6,949 bases of DNA from Deltaproteobacteria bacterium (GTDB lineage Bacteria; Myxococcota; Myxococcia; Myxococcales; 40CM-4-68-19), in the NCBI GenBank assembly GCA_005879095.1, contig VBLM01000173.1, forward strand, positions 5,334 to 12,282, written 5' to 3'. Under the pieces are notes generated by a model, which saw only the letters and a program-made list of their open reading frames with translations, was not told where the DNA came from and ran no database searches. Within the stretch, counting starts at the first letter, position 1. Each line of letters opens with the position of its first letter. The translations under genes and the position numbers were made by a program. Positions 1 through 6,949 of this stretch are shown here, piece after piece.

Positions 1-149
1 CCCCCGATGAAGAGAGTCGTTCCGGCCGCGTCGGCGTCGGCGGACGTGATCTGGGGATAGGAGAACGCCGGCGGCTGATCGCCCCGCACGGCGGAGGAAA
101 CGACAACGAGCCCCACGGCGAACACACCGATCCAAGTGTATCTGCGCAT
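1..149 (-). CDS. Exported protein, N-terminal fragment with start of an IPT/TIG-like domain (runs off window)
   Basis: The ATG at 147-149 is preceded by a GGAGG ribosome site (complement of 156-160), and the frame stays open to the window edge, giving about 50 residues. The N-terminus (MRRYTWIGVFAVGLVVVSSA) is a clear signal peptide: two arginines, a hydrophobic stretch, then small residues with likely cleavage near VRG-D. The mature part begins with Pro-rich residues, then FSYPQITSADADAAGTTLFI and GG. The pattern P-x-I-T-S...GTTLFI-x-G resembles the first strands of IPT/TIG immunoglobulin-like domains found in bacterial surface and tail-fibre-like proteins; this is a family resemblance seen by eye. 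It lies 26 bp downstream of the repeat protein gene on the same strand, so the two are probably co-transcribed. Function is unknown. The start and export are fairly sure, the IPT/TIG call only moderately so. Confidence 0.62.
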   Translation of the reverse strand, partial: MRRYTWIGVFAVGLVVVSSAVRGDQPPAFSYPQITSADADAAGTTLFIG

Positions 150-175
150 ACGAAACCTCCGGCAAATTGTTCAGA

Positions 176-952
176 TCAGCGTGAGCAGAAGAGCGTGAGC
201 CCAAACAAAGCGTACTCGGCGCCTGCCGAGTTGACGACGACGCTCGCGCTCGGTGCAGTAATTGGCACCGAGGTCCCCGGAACGAAAAACGTAATCGCCA
301 TCACCTCGCGATACGTCGAATAAAAGCCAATCAGGGTTCCCTTGATCTCCAGGGGGACAAAACCGAACGGAATGTAAAGCCGAATGTCATCCGCGGTGGC
401 GAGAGTCAGATCCACGAAGGCAGTCAGGCTTCGGCAGTCGGAGGTGTCCGGAATGTCCGGGTTAAGGAATTTGCCTCCGCCTGGTATGCGGTACGTGCCC
501 GAGTTCGGGTCCCAGAGCGTGATGCTCCTTCCGGCGGGCACAGCTCCGCCGTTGTTGCTACCAGTCACTTTGAGGTTCCCGTTCGAGTCGAATTGGGCTC
601 CTGCCACTTGAACCGCGGGCATTCCGCTGATCTGGACAGCGGGAAGGCTGGACACTGCGACCGACGAGCCTGTCGCGAGACCGACCGTTGGCTGGTTGGC
701 AACGTTCACGCTGCCACTCACTGCGACGGTGCTCCCGGGCGCGAGATTGACGGTCGGCTGATTGCTGACCACGACCGACGATCCGGTGACGTCCACCGCC
801 CCCGATACTTGAGTGACGCCCTGCGCGGCCGTCGGGACAGGATTCGCTTTCGTGTTGGTGACGTTCACCGGCACGTTGGGCAAGGGCGGCATTCCATCGG
901 CAAACACAGGTACGGAGACGAGCATTGCGGAAACGAGCAAGTGCCGGCGCAT
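176..952 (-). CDS. Exported valine-rich repeat protein, 258 residues, function unknown
   Basis: An upstream in-frame ATG at 1078 would add 42 residues, but the ATG at 952 is preferred: it has GGAGG five bases upstream and begins a signal peptide (MRRHLLVSAMLVSVPVFA, likely cleaved after A18). The mature chain has three parts. Residues 20-60 are Val/Pro/Thr-rich, with VNVTNT and NPVPT. Residues 62-118 are repeats: a 22-residue unit containing NQPTV at 64-68 and 86-90, then two 8-residue units (LPAVQISG, MPAVQVAG). The alternating V-x-V pattern predicts short beta strands, as in beta-solenoid or fibre-like stalks. Residues 140-258 form a separate, probably all-beta, globular domain with the only cysteines of the mature chain (C173 and C256), a possible disulphide. 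I do not recognise the family. A surface, appendage or matrix role is inferred from the export signal and repeats. It is followed after 26 bp by another exported protein, and a sigma54-type promoter candidate precedes it. Confidence 0.82.
   Translation of the reverse strand: MRRHLLVSAMLVSVPVFADGMPPLPNVPVNVTNTKANPVPTAAQGVTQVSGAVDVTGSSVVVSNQPTVNLAPGSTVAVSGSVNVANQPTVGLATGSSVAVSSLPAVQISGMPAVQVAGAQFDSNGNLKVTGSNNGGAVPAGRSITLWDPNSGTYRIPGGGKFLNPDIPDTSDCRSLTAFVDLTLATADDIRLYIPFGFVPLEIKGTLIGFYSTYREVMAITFFVPGTSVPITAPSASVVVNSAGAEYALFGLTLFCSR
599..769 (-). repeat. Protein-coding tandem repeats (22-residue, then 8-residue units)
   Basis: Within the exported protein, residues 62-83 and 84-105 are two copies of a 22-residue unit sharing V-x-NQPTV-x-LA-x-GS-x-VAVS. 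Residues 103-110 and 111-118 are two copies of an 8-residue unit (L/M-PAVQ-I/V-x-G). The DNA copies have drifted at third positions, so these look like old protein repeats under selection for the protein pattern, not recent slippage. Confidence 0.7.
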
Positions 953-957
953 GTGAA

Positions 958-962
958 CCTCC
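958..962 (-). promoter_or_regulatory. Ribosome binding site fixing the start of the exported repeat protein
   Basis: On the minus strand GGAGG stands five bases before the ATG at 952. It decides between this start and the longer reading from 1078. The longer version would put a non-hydrophobic 42-residue leader before an obvious signal peptide, and its start would lie inside the inverted-repeat cluster. Confidence 0.75.
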
Positions 963-985
963 GAAGACGGGTGCGGAGGCTCAAG

Positions 986-1002
986 AGCATCGGGCATGCC
1001 AG
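986..1002 (-). promoter_or_regulatory. Candidate sigma54 (-24/-12) promoter for the exported-protein operon
   Basis: The minus strand reads CTGGCATGCCCGATGCT. Against the sigma54 consensus YTGGCACGRNNNTTGCW it has the invariant GG and GC exactly ten bases apart and matches 11 of the 14 specified positions. Transcription would start near 975, leaving a leader of about 23 bases that contains the GGAGG at 958-962 and ends at the ATG at 952. The gene immediately upstream encodes a sigma54 activator, which makes the match more believable. Found by eye; a chance match is possible. Confidence 0.55.
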
Positions 1003-1051
1003 GCAGATCTACGCGCAATGCGTTGAAAGCACGGCGTCCGCTTGCGAGTGG

Positions 1052-1092
1052 ACCTGCATCACGCCGATGCAGGTGCATCGATCGATGCAGGT
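1052..1092. promoter_or_regulatory. Inverted-repeat cluster, candidate activator (enhancer) site
   Basis: ACCTGCATC at 1052-1060 is followed after 5 bp by its reverse complement GATGCAGGT at 1066-1074, and GATGCAGGT recurs at 1084-1092. A perfect 16-bp palindrome, TGCATCGATCGATGCA, occupies 1074-1089. The cluster starts directly after the stop codon of the sigma54 activator and lies about 77-117 bases upstream of the predicted sigma54 start near 975, the usual distance for an upstream activating site bound by a dimeric Fis-type HTH. It could instead form an RNA hairpin (9-bp stem, 5-base loop) ending the activator transcript, but no T-run follows on the minus strand, so an intrinsic terminator is less likely. 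Confidence 0.5.
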
Positions 1093-2520
<1,428 letters not shown>

Positions 2521-2545
2521 TCGGACTCCTCGGGAAAGGTGCGGG
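2521..2545. promoter_or_regulatory. 25-bp divergent intergenic region with back-to-back ribosome sites
   Basis: The minus-strand ribosome site of the activator (GAGGAG, complement of 2526-2531) and the plus-strand site of the kinase (GGAAAGG, 2533-2539) almost touch. There is no room for promoters between the two start codons, so each promoter must lie inside the other gene's 5' coding region, or the activator starts downstream at the ATG at 2484. I found no convincing -35/-10 or -24/-12 pair in or beside this gap. Confidence 0.6.
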
Positions 2546-2838
2546 ATGGCGCTTCAGGGCGGCACGCGGATCGGCCCCTACCAGATCGTCGAGTCGCTCG
2601 GCGCCGGCGGGATGGGGACCGTCTACCGGGCGCACGATCCGCGGCTTGGGCGCGATGTCGCCGTCAAGGTGCTGAGCCCCGAGTGCGCGACCGACGCCGG
2701 ACTGGTGGCGCGATTCGAGCAGGAGGCGCGCGCTGCGGGAGTGCTCAACCATCCGAACATCCTCTCGGTGCTCGACGTAGGCGCGCAGGAGCAGGTCCAC
2801 TTCCTCGTCTCGGAGCTGCTGGAAGGGCAGACGCTGCG
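2533..2838 (+). repeat. Direct repeat copy 1: ribosome site and kinase N-lobe
   Basis: This segment is repeated at 4921-5226 with no indels. The coding part (2546-2838, 293 bp) has 13 mismatches, about 95.6% identity, of which only two change the protein (R8Q and Q13R). The match begins at the ribosome site and ends at residue 98. The last 101 bp (2738-2838) are identical. Confidence 0.9.
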
Positions 2839-4921
2839 AGAACGGCTCCGCGCGGGACCGCTGCCGGTAGCGGAGATGATCGAGATCGCCATCCAGGTCC
2901 TTCACGGCCTGGCCGTGGCGCACGAGAAAGGCGTCGTCCACCGCGACCTCAAGCCCGAGAACCTGTTCCTGACCCGTGAAGGGACGGTCAAGATTCTCGA
3001 CTTCGGGCTCGCCAAGCTGCGCGGAAACACGCAGTTCGACTCTGCGGCGACCGAGCCGGGCACGCTGGTCGGCAGCGTCGGCTATATGTCCCCAGAGCAG
3101 GTGAACGGGCTCGCGGCAGACCACCGTTCGGATGTGTTCGCGATCGGCGCGGTGCTCTACGAAATGCTGTCTGGAACTAGGGCCTTCAAGGGCAGCTCGG
3201 TGGTTTCGGTACTCAACGCCATCCTCCACGATCGGCCGCCCGAGCTGACTTCGCTGGACCTCGACATTCCTCCACAGCTGTCGCGCGTAGTGGACCGCTG
3301 CCTCGAGAGGGATCCGGCCAGACGATTCCAGTCTGCGCGCGATCTCGCTTTTCAGATCCAGGCGCTGGCCGCGGCCCCGACGCCGCCGTCCTTTTCTGCG
3401 GAACACCGTCGATCCAAGGGAATCCGCCTGCCCTGGATGCGGGTGATGGCGATTGCGGTTCTTGCTGCGCTGGCAGGCGCCGGCCTGTTCCTGCGCGCAA
3501 CGGGGCCTTCCTCCGCGTCCGGTCCGGTCAGCATCGCCGTTCTACCGCTCGACAACCTCACCCATGATCCCGCGCAGGACTATTTCGCCGACGGAATGAC
3601 GGAGGCGTTGATTACCGATCTGGCCAGGATTCGCGGCCTGCGCGTCATCTCGCGGACGTCCGTCATGCAATTCAAGGGGACTACGAAACCGCTGCCGGAG
3701 GTCGCGCGCATCCTCAACGTCGACAAGATCGTGGAGGGTTCGGTGCTGCGCTCGGGCGGCCGCGTGCGCATCACGGCACAGCTCATCGACGGCGAGAGCG
3801 ATCGCCATCTCTGGAGTGACTCCTACGATCGCGACGTCAGCGACGTGCTCGCACTGCAGGGCAGCGTAGCGCAGGACATCTCCCGCCAGGTGATCGTGGC
3901 GCTCACGCCGGAGGAGCGGGCGCGGTTTGCTCATCCGCGTCGCATGGATCCGAGCGTGCACGAGCTCTATTTGCGAGGCCGGTACCAGTGGAACAAGCGG
4001 ACTGGCGACGGGCTGTTGAAGAGTGTGGAATACTTCAAACAGGTCATCGAGAGAGACCCGGACTATCCTCTCGCCCACGCCGCTCTTGCACAAGCGTACG
4101 TGCTTCTCGGCGGCCCGTTCGTGATAATGCCACCCCGGCAGGCATACCCGGCCGCTCTCAGCGCGGCCCGGAGAGCCCTGCTGCTCGACGACGGGCTCGC
4201 CGAGGCGCACGCTGCGCTCGCGTTCATCTCGATGTCGTATGACTGGGATTGGGCGGCTGCCGAACGCGAGTTCTTGCGCGCCAGTGAACTCAACCCGACC
4301 GAGCCGACAACACTACAGTGGTACGCATACGCATTGGTCGCGCTGGGACGCGGCGGCGAGGCGATCGCTCAGTTCGACCGCGCCGCTGCCGTCGATCCCA
4401 TGTCGTTCGTCACCAGTCTGGATCGGTGCCACCTCGCTTATTACGCTCGCCGATATGGCGAGGCGATCGTCCAGTGCCGGAAAGCGCTCGAGATGGAGCC
4501 GCGGCATGCTCGCGCGCACAGGACGCTGGCTTCCGTCTACCTCCAGGCTGGCGACATCGACGCAGCGGTGAAGGAGCTGGCAACCGTTCGATCTATGTCC
4601 GACGATCCACCGACCCCTTTTGATGTGGCGCTCGAAGCGGCGGTCCTTGCGAGAGCAGGGCACACAGCAGAAGCGCGAGACCTTGTCCACGATCTGGAAC
4701 GCAGTGCCGGTAAGCCGGCCGGAGCGATCGCGCTGGCCATGGCTCATGCAGCGCTCGAAGACGCGGACGAAGCGTTCAGGTGGCTCGACCAGGCCTTTCA
4801 GCAGCGCTTCGGGCTTCTCGTCTACCTCAACGTGGATCCTCGCTGGGATCATCTGCGTTTGGACCCACGGTTCAAGGCACTCGTGCGTCGCGTCGGCTTG
4901 CCCGACCGTACAGCAAACTAG
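2546..4921 (+). CDS. Membrane-anchored Ser/Thr protein kinase with TolB-like and TPR regions
   Basis: A complete 791-residue protein. The Hanks-type kinase domain spans about residues 12-270: glycine loop GAGGMGTVY (19-27), catalytic lysine K41, helix-C glutamate E60, catalytic loop HRDLKPEN (132-139), DFG (152-154), an activation loop rich in Thr/Ser, and GYMSPEQ (179-185). All residues needed for ATP binding and phosphotransfer are present. A single membrane segment follows at about 297-316 after a basic stretch (HRRSKGIR), which favours a cytoplasmic kinase and an external C-terminus. Residues 328-446 form the TolB/FlgO/CadC-like domain seen in many such kinases (SIAVLPL, DYFADGMTEALITDLA, VEGSV, HLWSDSYDRD). 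About five to seven TPR-like helical pairs then run to the end, closing with DPRFKALVRRVGL. It is divergent from the FHA activator and 12 bp before a paralogue. Likely role: a sensor kinase phosphorylating threonines read by the neighbour's FHA domain; partner and signal are inferred. The ATG has GGAAAGG six bases upstream. Confidence 0.95.
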   Translation: MALQGGTRIGPYQIVESLGAGGMGTVYRAHDPRLGRDVAVKVLSPECATDAGLVARFEQEARAAGVLNHPNILSVLDVGAQEQVHFLVSELLEGQTLRERLRAGPLPVAEMIEIAIQVLHGLAVAHEKGVVHRDLKPENLFLTREGTVKILDFGLAKLRGNTQFDSAATEPGTLVGSVGYMSPEQVNGLAADHRSDVFAIGAVLYEMLSGTRAFKGSSVVSVLNAILHDRPPELTSLDLDIPPQLSRVVDRCLERDPARRFQSARDLAFQIQALAAAPTPPSFSAEHRRSKGIRLPWMRVMAIAVLAALAGAGLFLRATGPSSASGPVSIAVLPLDNLTHDPAQDYFADGMTEALITDLARIRGLRVISRTSVMQFKGTTKPLPEVARILNVDKIVEGSVLRSGGRVRITAQLIDGESDRHLWSDSYDRDVSDVLALQGSVAQDISRQVIVALTPEERARFAHPRRMDPSVHELYLRGRYQWNKRTGDGLLKSVEYFKQVIERDPDYPLAHAALAQAYVLLGGPFVIMPPRQAYPAALSAARRALLLDDGLAEAHAALAFISMSYDWDWAAAEREFLRASELNPTEPTTLQWYAYALVALGRGGEAIAQFDRAAAVDPMSFVTSLDRCHLAYYARRYGEAIVQCRKALEMEPRHARAHRTLASVYLQAGDIDAAVKELATVRSMSDDPPTPFDVALEAAVLARAGHTAEARDLVHDLERSAGKPAGAIALAMAHAALEDADEAFRWLDQAFQQRFGLLVYLNVDPRWDHLRLDPRFKALVRRVGLPDRTAN

Positions 4922-5226
4922 GAAAGGTGTGGGATGGCGCTGCAGGGCGGCACGCAGATCGGCCCGTACCGGATCGTCGAGTCGCTGGGCGCCGGCGGGA
5001 TGGGAACTGTCTACCGCGCGCACGATCCGCGCCTCGGGCGCGACGTCGCCGTCAAGGTGCTGAGCCCCGAGTGCGCCACCGACGCCGGACTGGTGGCGCG
5101 ATTCGAGCAGGAGGCGCGCGCTGCCGGAGTGCTCAACCATCCGAACATCCTCTCGGTGCTCGACGTAGGCGCGCAGGAGCAGGTCCACTTCCTCGTCTCG
5201 GAGCTGCTGGAAGGGCAGACGCTGCG
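4921..5226 (+). repeat. Direct repeat copy 2: ribosome site and kinase N-lobe
   Basis: Counterpart of 2533-2838. Its first base is also the last base of the upstream gene's TAG stop codon. Mismatches cluster in the first third: eleven of the thirteen coding differences fall in the first 37 codons, two in codons 48-64 and none in codons 65-98. The copy ends exactly where the second kinase loses 105 bp relative to the first. Confidence 0.9.
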
Positions 5227-6949
5227 CGACCTGAAGCCGGAAAACCTATTCCTCACCCGCGAAGGCACGGTGAAGATCCTCGACTTCGGGGTCGCCAAGG
5301 TGCGGAACGGCCAGCCGGCGGCGACAGAGCCGGGAACGCTGGTGGGCAGCGTCGGCTACATGTCGCCAGAGCAGGTCAACGGGCTCGAGGTGGACCAGCG
5401 CTCCGACGTGTTCGCGTTCGGAGCGGTGTTCTACGAGATGCTCTCGGGATCTCGGGCGTTCAAGGGCAGCTCGGCGGTCGCGGTGCTCAACGCCATCCTC
5501 CGCGACCAGCCGCCGGCCCTGACCTCGCTCGACCTCGGCATCGCGGGGGACCTGGCGCGCGTGGTCGAACGCTGCCTGGAAAAGAACCCGGCCAGGCGAT
5601 TCCAGTCCGCCCGCGATCTCGCCTTTCAGATCCAGACGCTGACCGCTGCCCCGATTGCGACGCCTCTCCCCGCGCCGGCGACCTCGCGGAACCGGCCGCG
5701 CAGGCAACTCTTACTGGTGCTGGTCGCGATCGGTCTGCTCGCCGGCCTGGCCGGGTATTTCTCGTGGCGCGACCACGGCCGTCGACCCGTGGCGCGCGCG
5801 CCGTCGATCGCCGTGCTCCCCTTTGCCAACCTGAGCAGCGGGAGCGACAACGAGTACTTCTCCGACGGCATGACCGAGGAGCTGATCAACGCGCTGGCGA
5901 ACATCGACGGCATTCGCGTCGTCGCGCGGACGTCGGCCTTTTCCTACAAGGGCAAGAACCTCAGTGTACGGCAGATCGGCGAGGAGCTCGGCGTCGCCAC
6001 CGTCCTGGAGGGCAGCGTGCGTCGCGAAGGGAATACCCTGCGCGTTGCTGCGCAGCTGATCGACAGCGAGAGCGGCTATCACCTCTGGTCGAAGAGCTAC
6101 GACCGGGAGCTGAAGAGCGTCTTCTCGGTCGAGGACGAGTTGGCGCGCGCGATCGTGCAGTCGCTCAGGCCGATGCTCGTTCCCGGCGCTGCGTTGGTTC
6201 CCCAGCCGACCGCGAACGGCGAGGCCCACAGCCTCTACCTCAAGGGTCTTTACTTTTACAACCAGACAACCCGGGAGACGATGATCAAGGCGATAGCCAT
6301 GTTCGAGCAGGCCCTTGCGCTCGACCCGCACTATGCGCTGGCGCATTCCGGTCTCGCCGATTGCTACAGCCAGGCCGTGGATTACGGCTGGGCGCAGCCG
6401 GCGGAAGCCGTGCCAAAGGCGAAGGCGCATGCGCTCAAGGCCCTGGAGCTCGACGATTCCCTCGCCGAGGGTCACGCGTCGCTCGGCTACGTCAGCGGAA
6501 AGGAAAACGACTGGCGTCGGGCGGAGCGCGAATTCCGGCGCGCCATCGAGTTGAGGCCTGCATACGCGAGGGCCCACGCGAGACACGCCCTGGTGCTCAC
6601 GATGACCGGGCGGTTGGCGGAAGGCCGGGCTGCGGCGGAACGGGCGCGGCAGCTCGATCCGACTTCGTTGATCATCAACTCGACCGTCGCGATGACGCTG
6701 TTCCAAAGCCGCCAATACGACGACGTCATCGCCCAGGCCCTGAAAACGCTCGATCTGGATCCGGCCTTCTATCACGTTCGCTTTTGGCTCGTTCGCGCAT
6801 ACCAGCAGACCGGCAGGCATGGGCAGGCGCTGGCGGCGCTCGATCAGGCGCCCGGCGCTCCGGGCATGCTCCTTGCCTTGCGCGCGATGGTCCTGGCCGA
6901 TTCGAGTGACCGGACGGCGGCGCGCCAACTCCTGGCGAGCCTGGAGGAT
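4934..6949 (+). CDS. Second tandem Ser/Thr kinase-TolB-TPR protein, kinase domain internally deleted; 3' end outside window
   Basis: Open from the ATG at 4934 (GGAAAGG six bases upstream) to the last base, 672 codons without a stop; comparison with the first kinase suggests about 70 residues are missing. The N-lobe is nearly identical to its neighbour: GAGGMGTVY (19-27), K41, E60. After residue 98 it jumps to D99-LKPEN (99-104), so 35 residues are absent: most of helix D, all of helix E, and the His-Arg of HRD (the motif now reads LRDLKPEN). DFG (117-119) and GYMSPEQ (141-147) remain. The membrane segment is about 258-277, preceded by NRPRRQ. The TolB-like domain is about 289-410 (SIAVLPF, EYFSDGMTEELINALA, LEGSV, HLWSKSYDRE), and TPR-like pairs run from about 433 onward. 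It is probably co-transcribed with the first kinase, given 12 bp between them. Loss of helix E should damage the C-lobe core, so it may be a pseudokinase or inactive; the rest of the frame is intact and ordinary in codon use. Confidence 0.9.
   Translation, partial: MALQGGTQIGPYRIVESLGAGGMGTVYRAHDPRLGRDVAVKVLSPECATDAGLVARFEQEARAAGVLNHPNILSVLDVGAQEQVHFLVSELLEGQTLRDLKPENLFLTREGTVKILDFGVAKVRNGQPAATEPGTLVGSVGYMSPEQVNGLEVDQRSDVFAFGAVFYEMLSGSRAFKGSSAVAVLNAILRDQPPALTSLDLGIAGDLARVVERCLEKNPARRFQSARDLAFQIQTLTAAPIATPLPAPATSRNRPRRQLLLVLVAIGLLAGLAGYFSWRDHGRRPVARAPSIAVLPFANLSSGSDNEYFSDGMTEELINALANIDGIRVVARTSAFSYKGKNLSVRQIGEELGVATVLEGSVRREGNTLRVAAQLIDSESGYHLWSKSYDRELKSVFSVEDELARAIVQSLRPMLVPGAALVPQPTANGEAHSLYLKGLYFYNQTTRETMIKAIAMFEQALALDPHYALAHSGLADCYSQAVDYGWAQPAEAVPKAKAHALKALELDDSLAEGHASLGYVSGKENDWRRAEREFRRAIELRPAYARAHARHALVLTMTGRLAEGRAAAERARQLDPTSLIINSTVAMTLFQSRQYDDVIAQALKTLDLDPAFYHVRFWLVRAYQQTGRHGQALAALDQAPGAPGMLLALRAMVLADSSDRTAARQLLASLED
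5224..5232 (+). other. Junction of a 105-bp in-frame deletion in the second kinase
   Basis: Aligning the two kinase genes, base 5226 matches 2838 and base 5227 matches 2944, so 2839-2943 of the first gene has no counterpart. The junction has 2 bp of microhomology (CG). Upstream the genes are identical for 101 bp; in the 60 bp downstream they differ at nine positions, all but one or two at third codon positions. The deletion preserves frame and rebuilds RDLKPEN by joining Arg98 to the catalytic Asp. Confidence 0.85.

Noticed and set aside
1052..1074. Rho-independent terminator after the activator gene
   Set aside because: The 9-bp stem is good but no T-run follows on the minus strand, and the repeat cluster fits an activator site better.
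953..1078. N-terminal extension of the exported repeat protein to the ATG at 1078
   Set aside because: It would bury the signal peptide behind 42 non-hydrophobic residues and overlap the promoter candidate. The ATG at 952 has the ribosome site.
4780..6909. Plus-strand 709-codon frame over the second kinase
   Set aside because: It is the wrong frame. The frame starting at 4934 encodes kinase, TolB-like and TPR motifs, while this one is a low-complexity Arg/Ala/Gly shadow.
5711..6928. Minus-strand 405-codon frame opposite the second kinase
   Set aside because: It has no domain pattern or convincing ribosome site, and lies antisense to a well-supported coding region.
4934..6949. Calling the second kinase a pseudogene
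   Set aside because: The deletion is in frame, no stop or frameshift occurs in 672 codons, and the sensor half looks intact. An altered protein or assembly chimera remains equally possible.

Overview
The window is GC-rich, with third codon positions mostly G or C. It is densely coded and reads as a signalling and regulatory locus from a large-genome soil or aquatic bacterium. The combination of a Ser/Thr kinase fused through one membrane segment to a TolB-like domain and TPRs, with an FHA-fused sigma54 activator, is typical of Acidobacteriota and Myxococcota. I cannot choose between these phyla from this stretch alone.

Layout, left to right. Two small exported proteins lie on the minus strand: a 5'-end fragment at 1-149 with the beginning of an IPT/TIG-like domain, and a 258-residue valine-rich repeat protein at 176-952. 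They are 26 bp apart and look like one operon. A 140-bp intergenic stretch (953-1092) carries a good sigma54 (-24/-12) promoter candidate at 986-1002, pointing into that operon. About 80-115 bp upstream of its predicted start lies a cluster of inverted repeats (1052-1092), the usual place for an activator site. Next, also on the minus strand, is the gene for an FHA-AAA+-Fis sigma54 activator (1093-2520, GTG start). Only 25 bp away and divergent, on the plus strand, are two tandem receptor-type Ser/Thr kinase genes: a complete 791-residue kinase (2546-4921) and a paralogue running off the window (4934-6949). The second kinase is open in frame from 4934 to the last base. Other-frame ORFs over it are shadows.

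How the parts may work together (inference): the kinases sense something outside the cytoplasmic membrane through TolB/TPR regions. They phosphorylate threonines that the activator's FHA domain can read. The activator binds the inverted repeats and drives sigma54 transcription of the exported-protein operon. Kinase, phospho-reader, enhancer, promoter and output would all lie within about 7 kb.

The oddest feature is in the second kinase. Relative to the first it lacks exactly 105 bp (35 codons: most of helix D, all of helix E and the HR of HRD), yet stays in frame and keeps the catalytic Asp. The two genes are identical for 101 bp right up to that junction and then drop to about 85% identity, which suggests a recombination or gene-conversion endpoint, or an assembly chimera.
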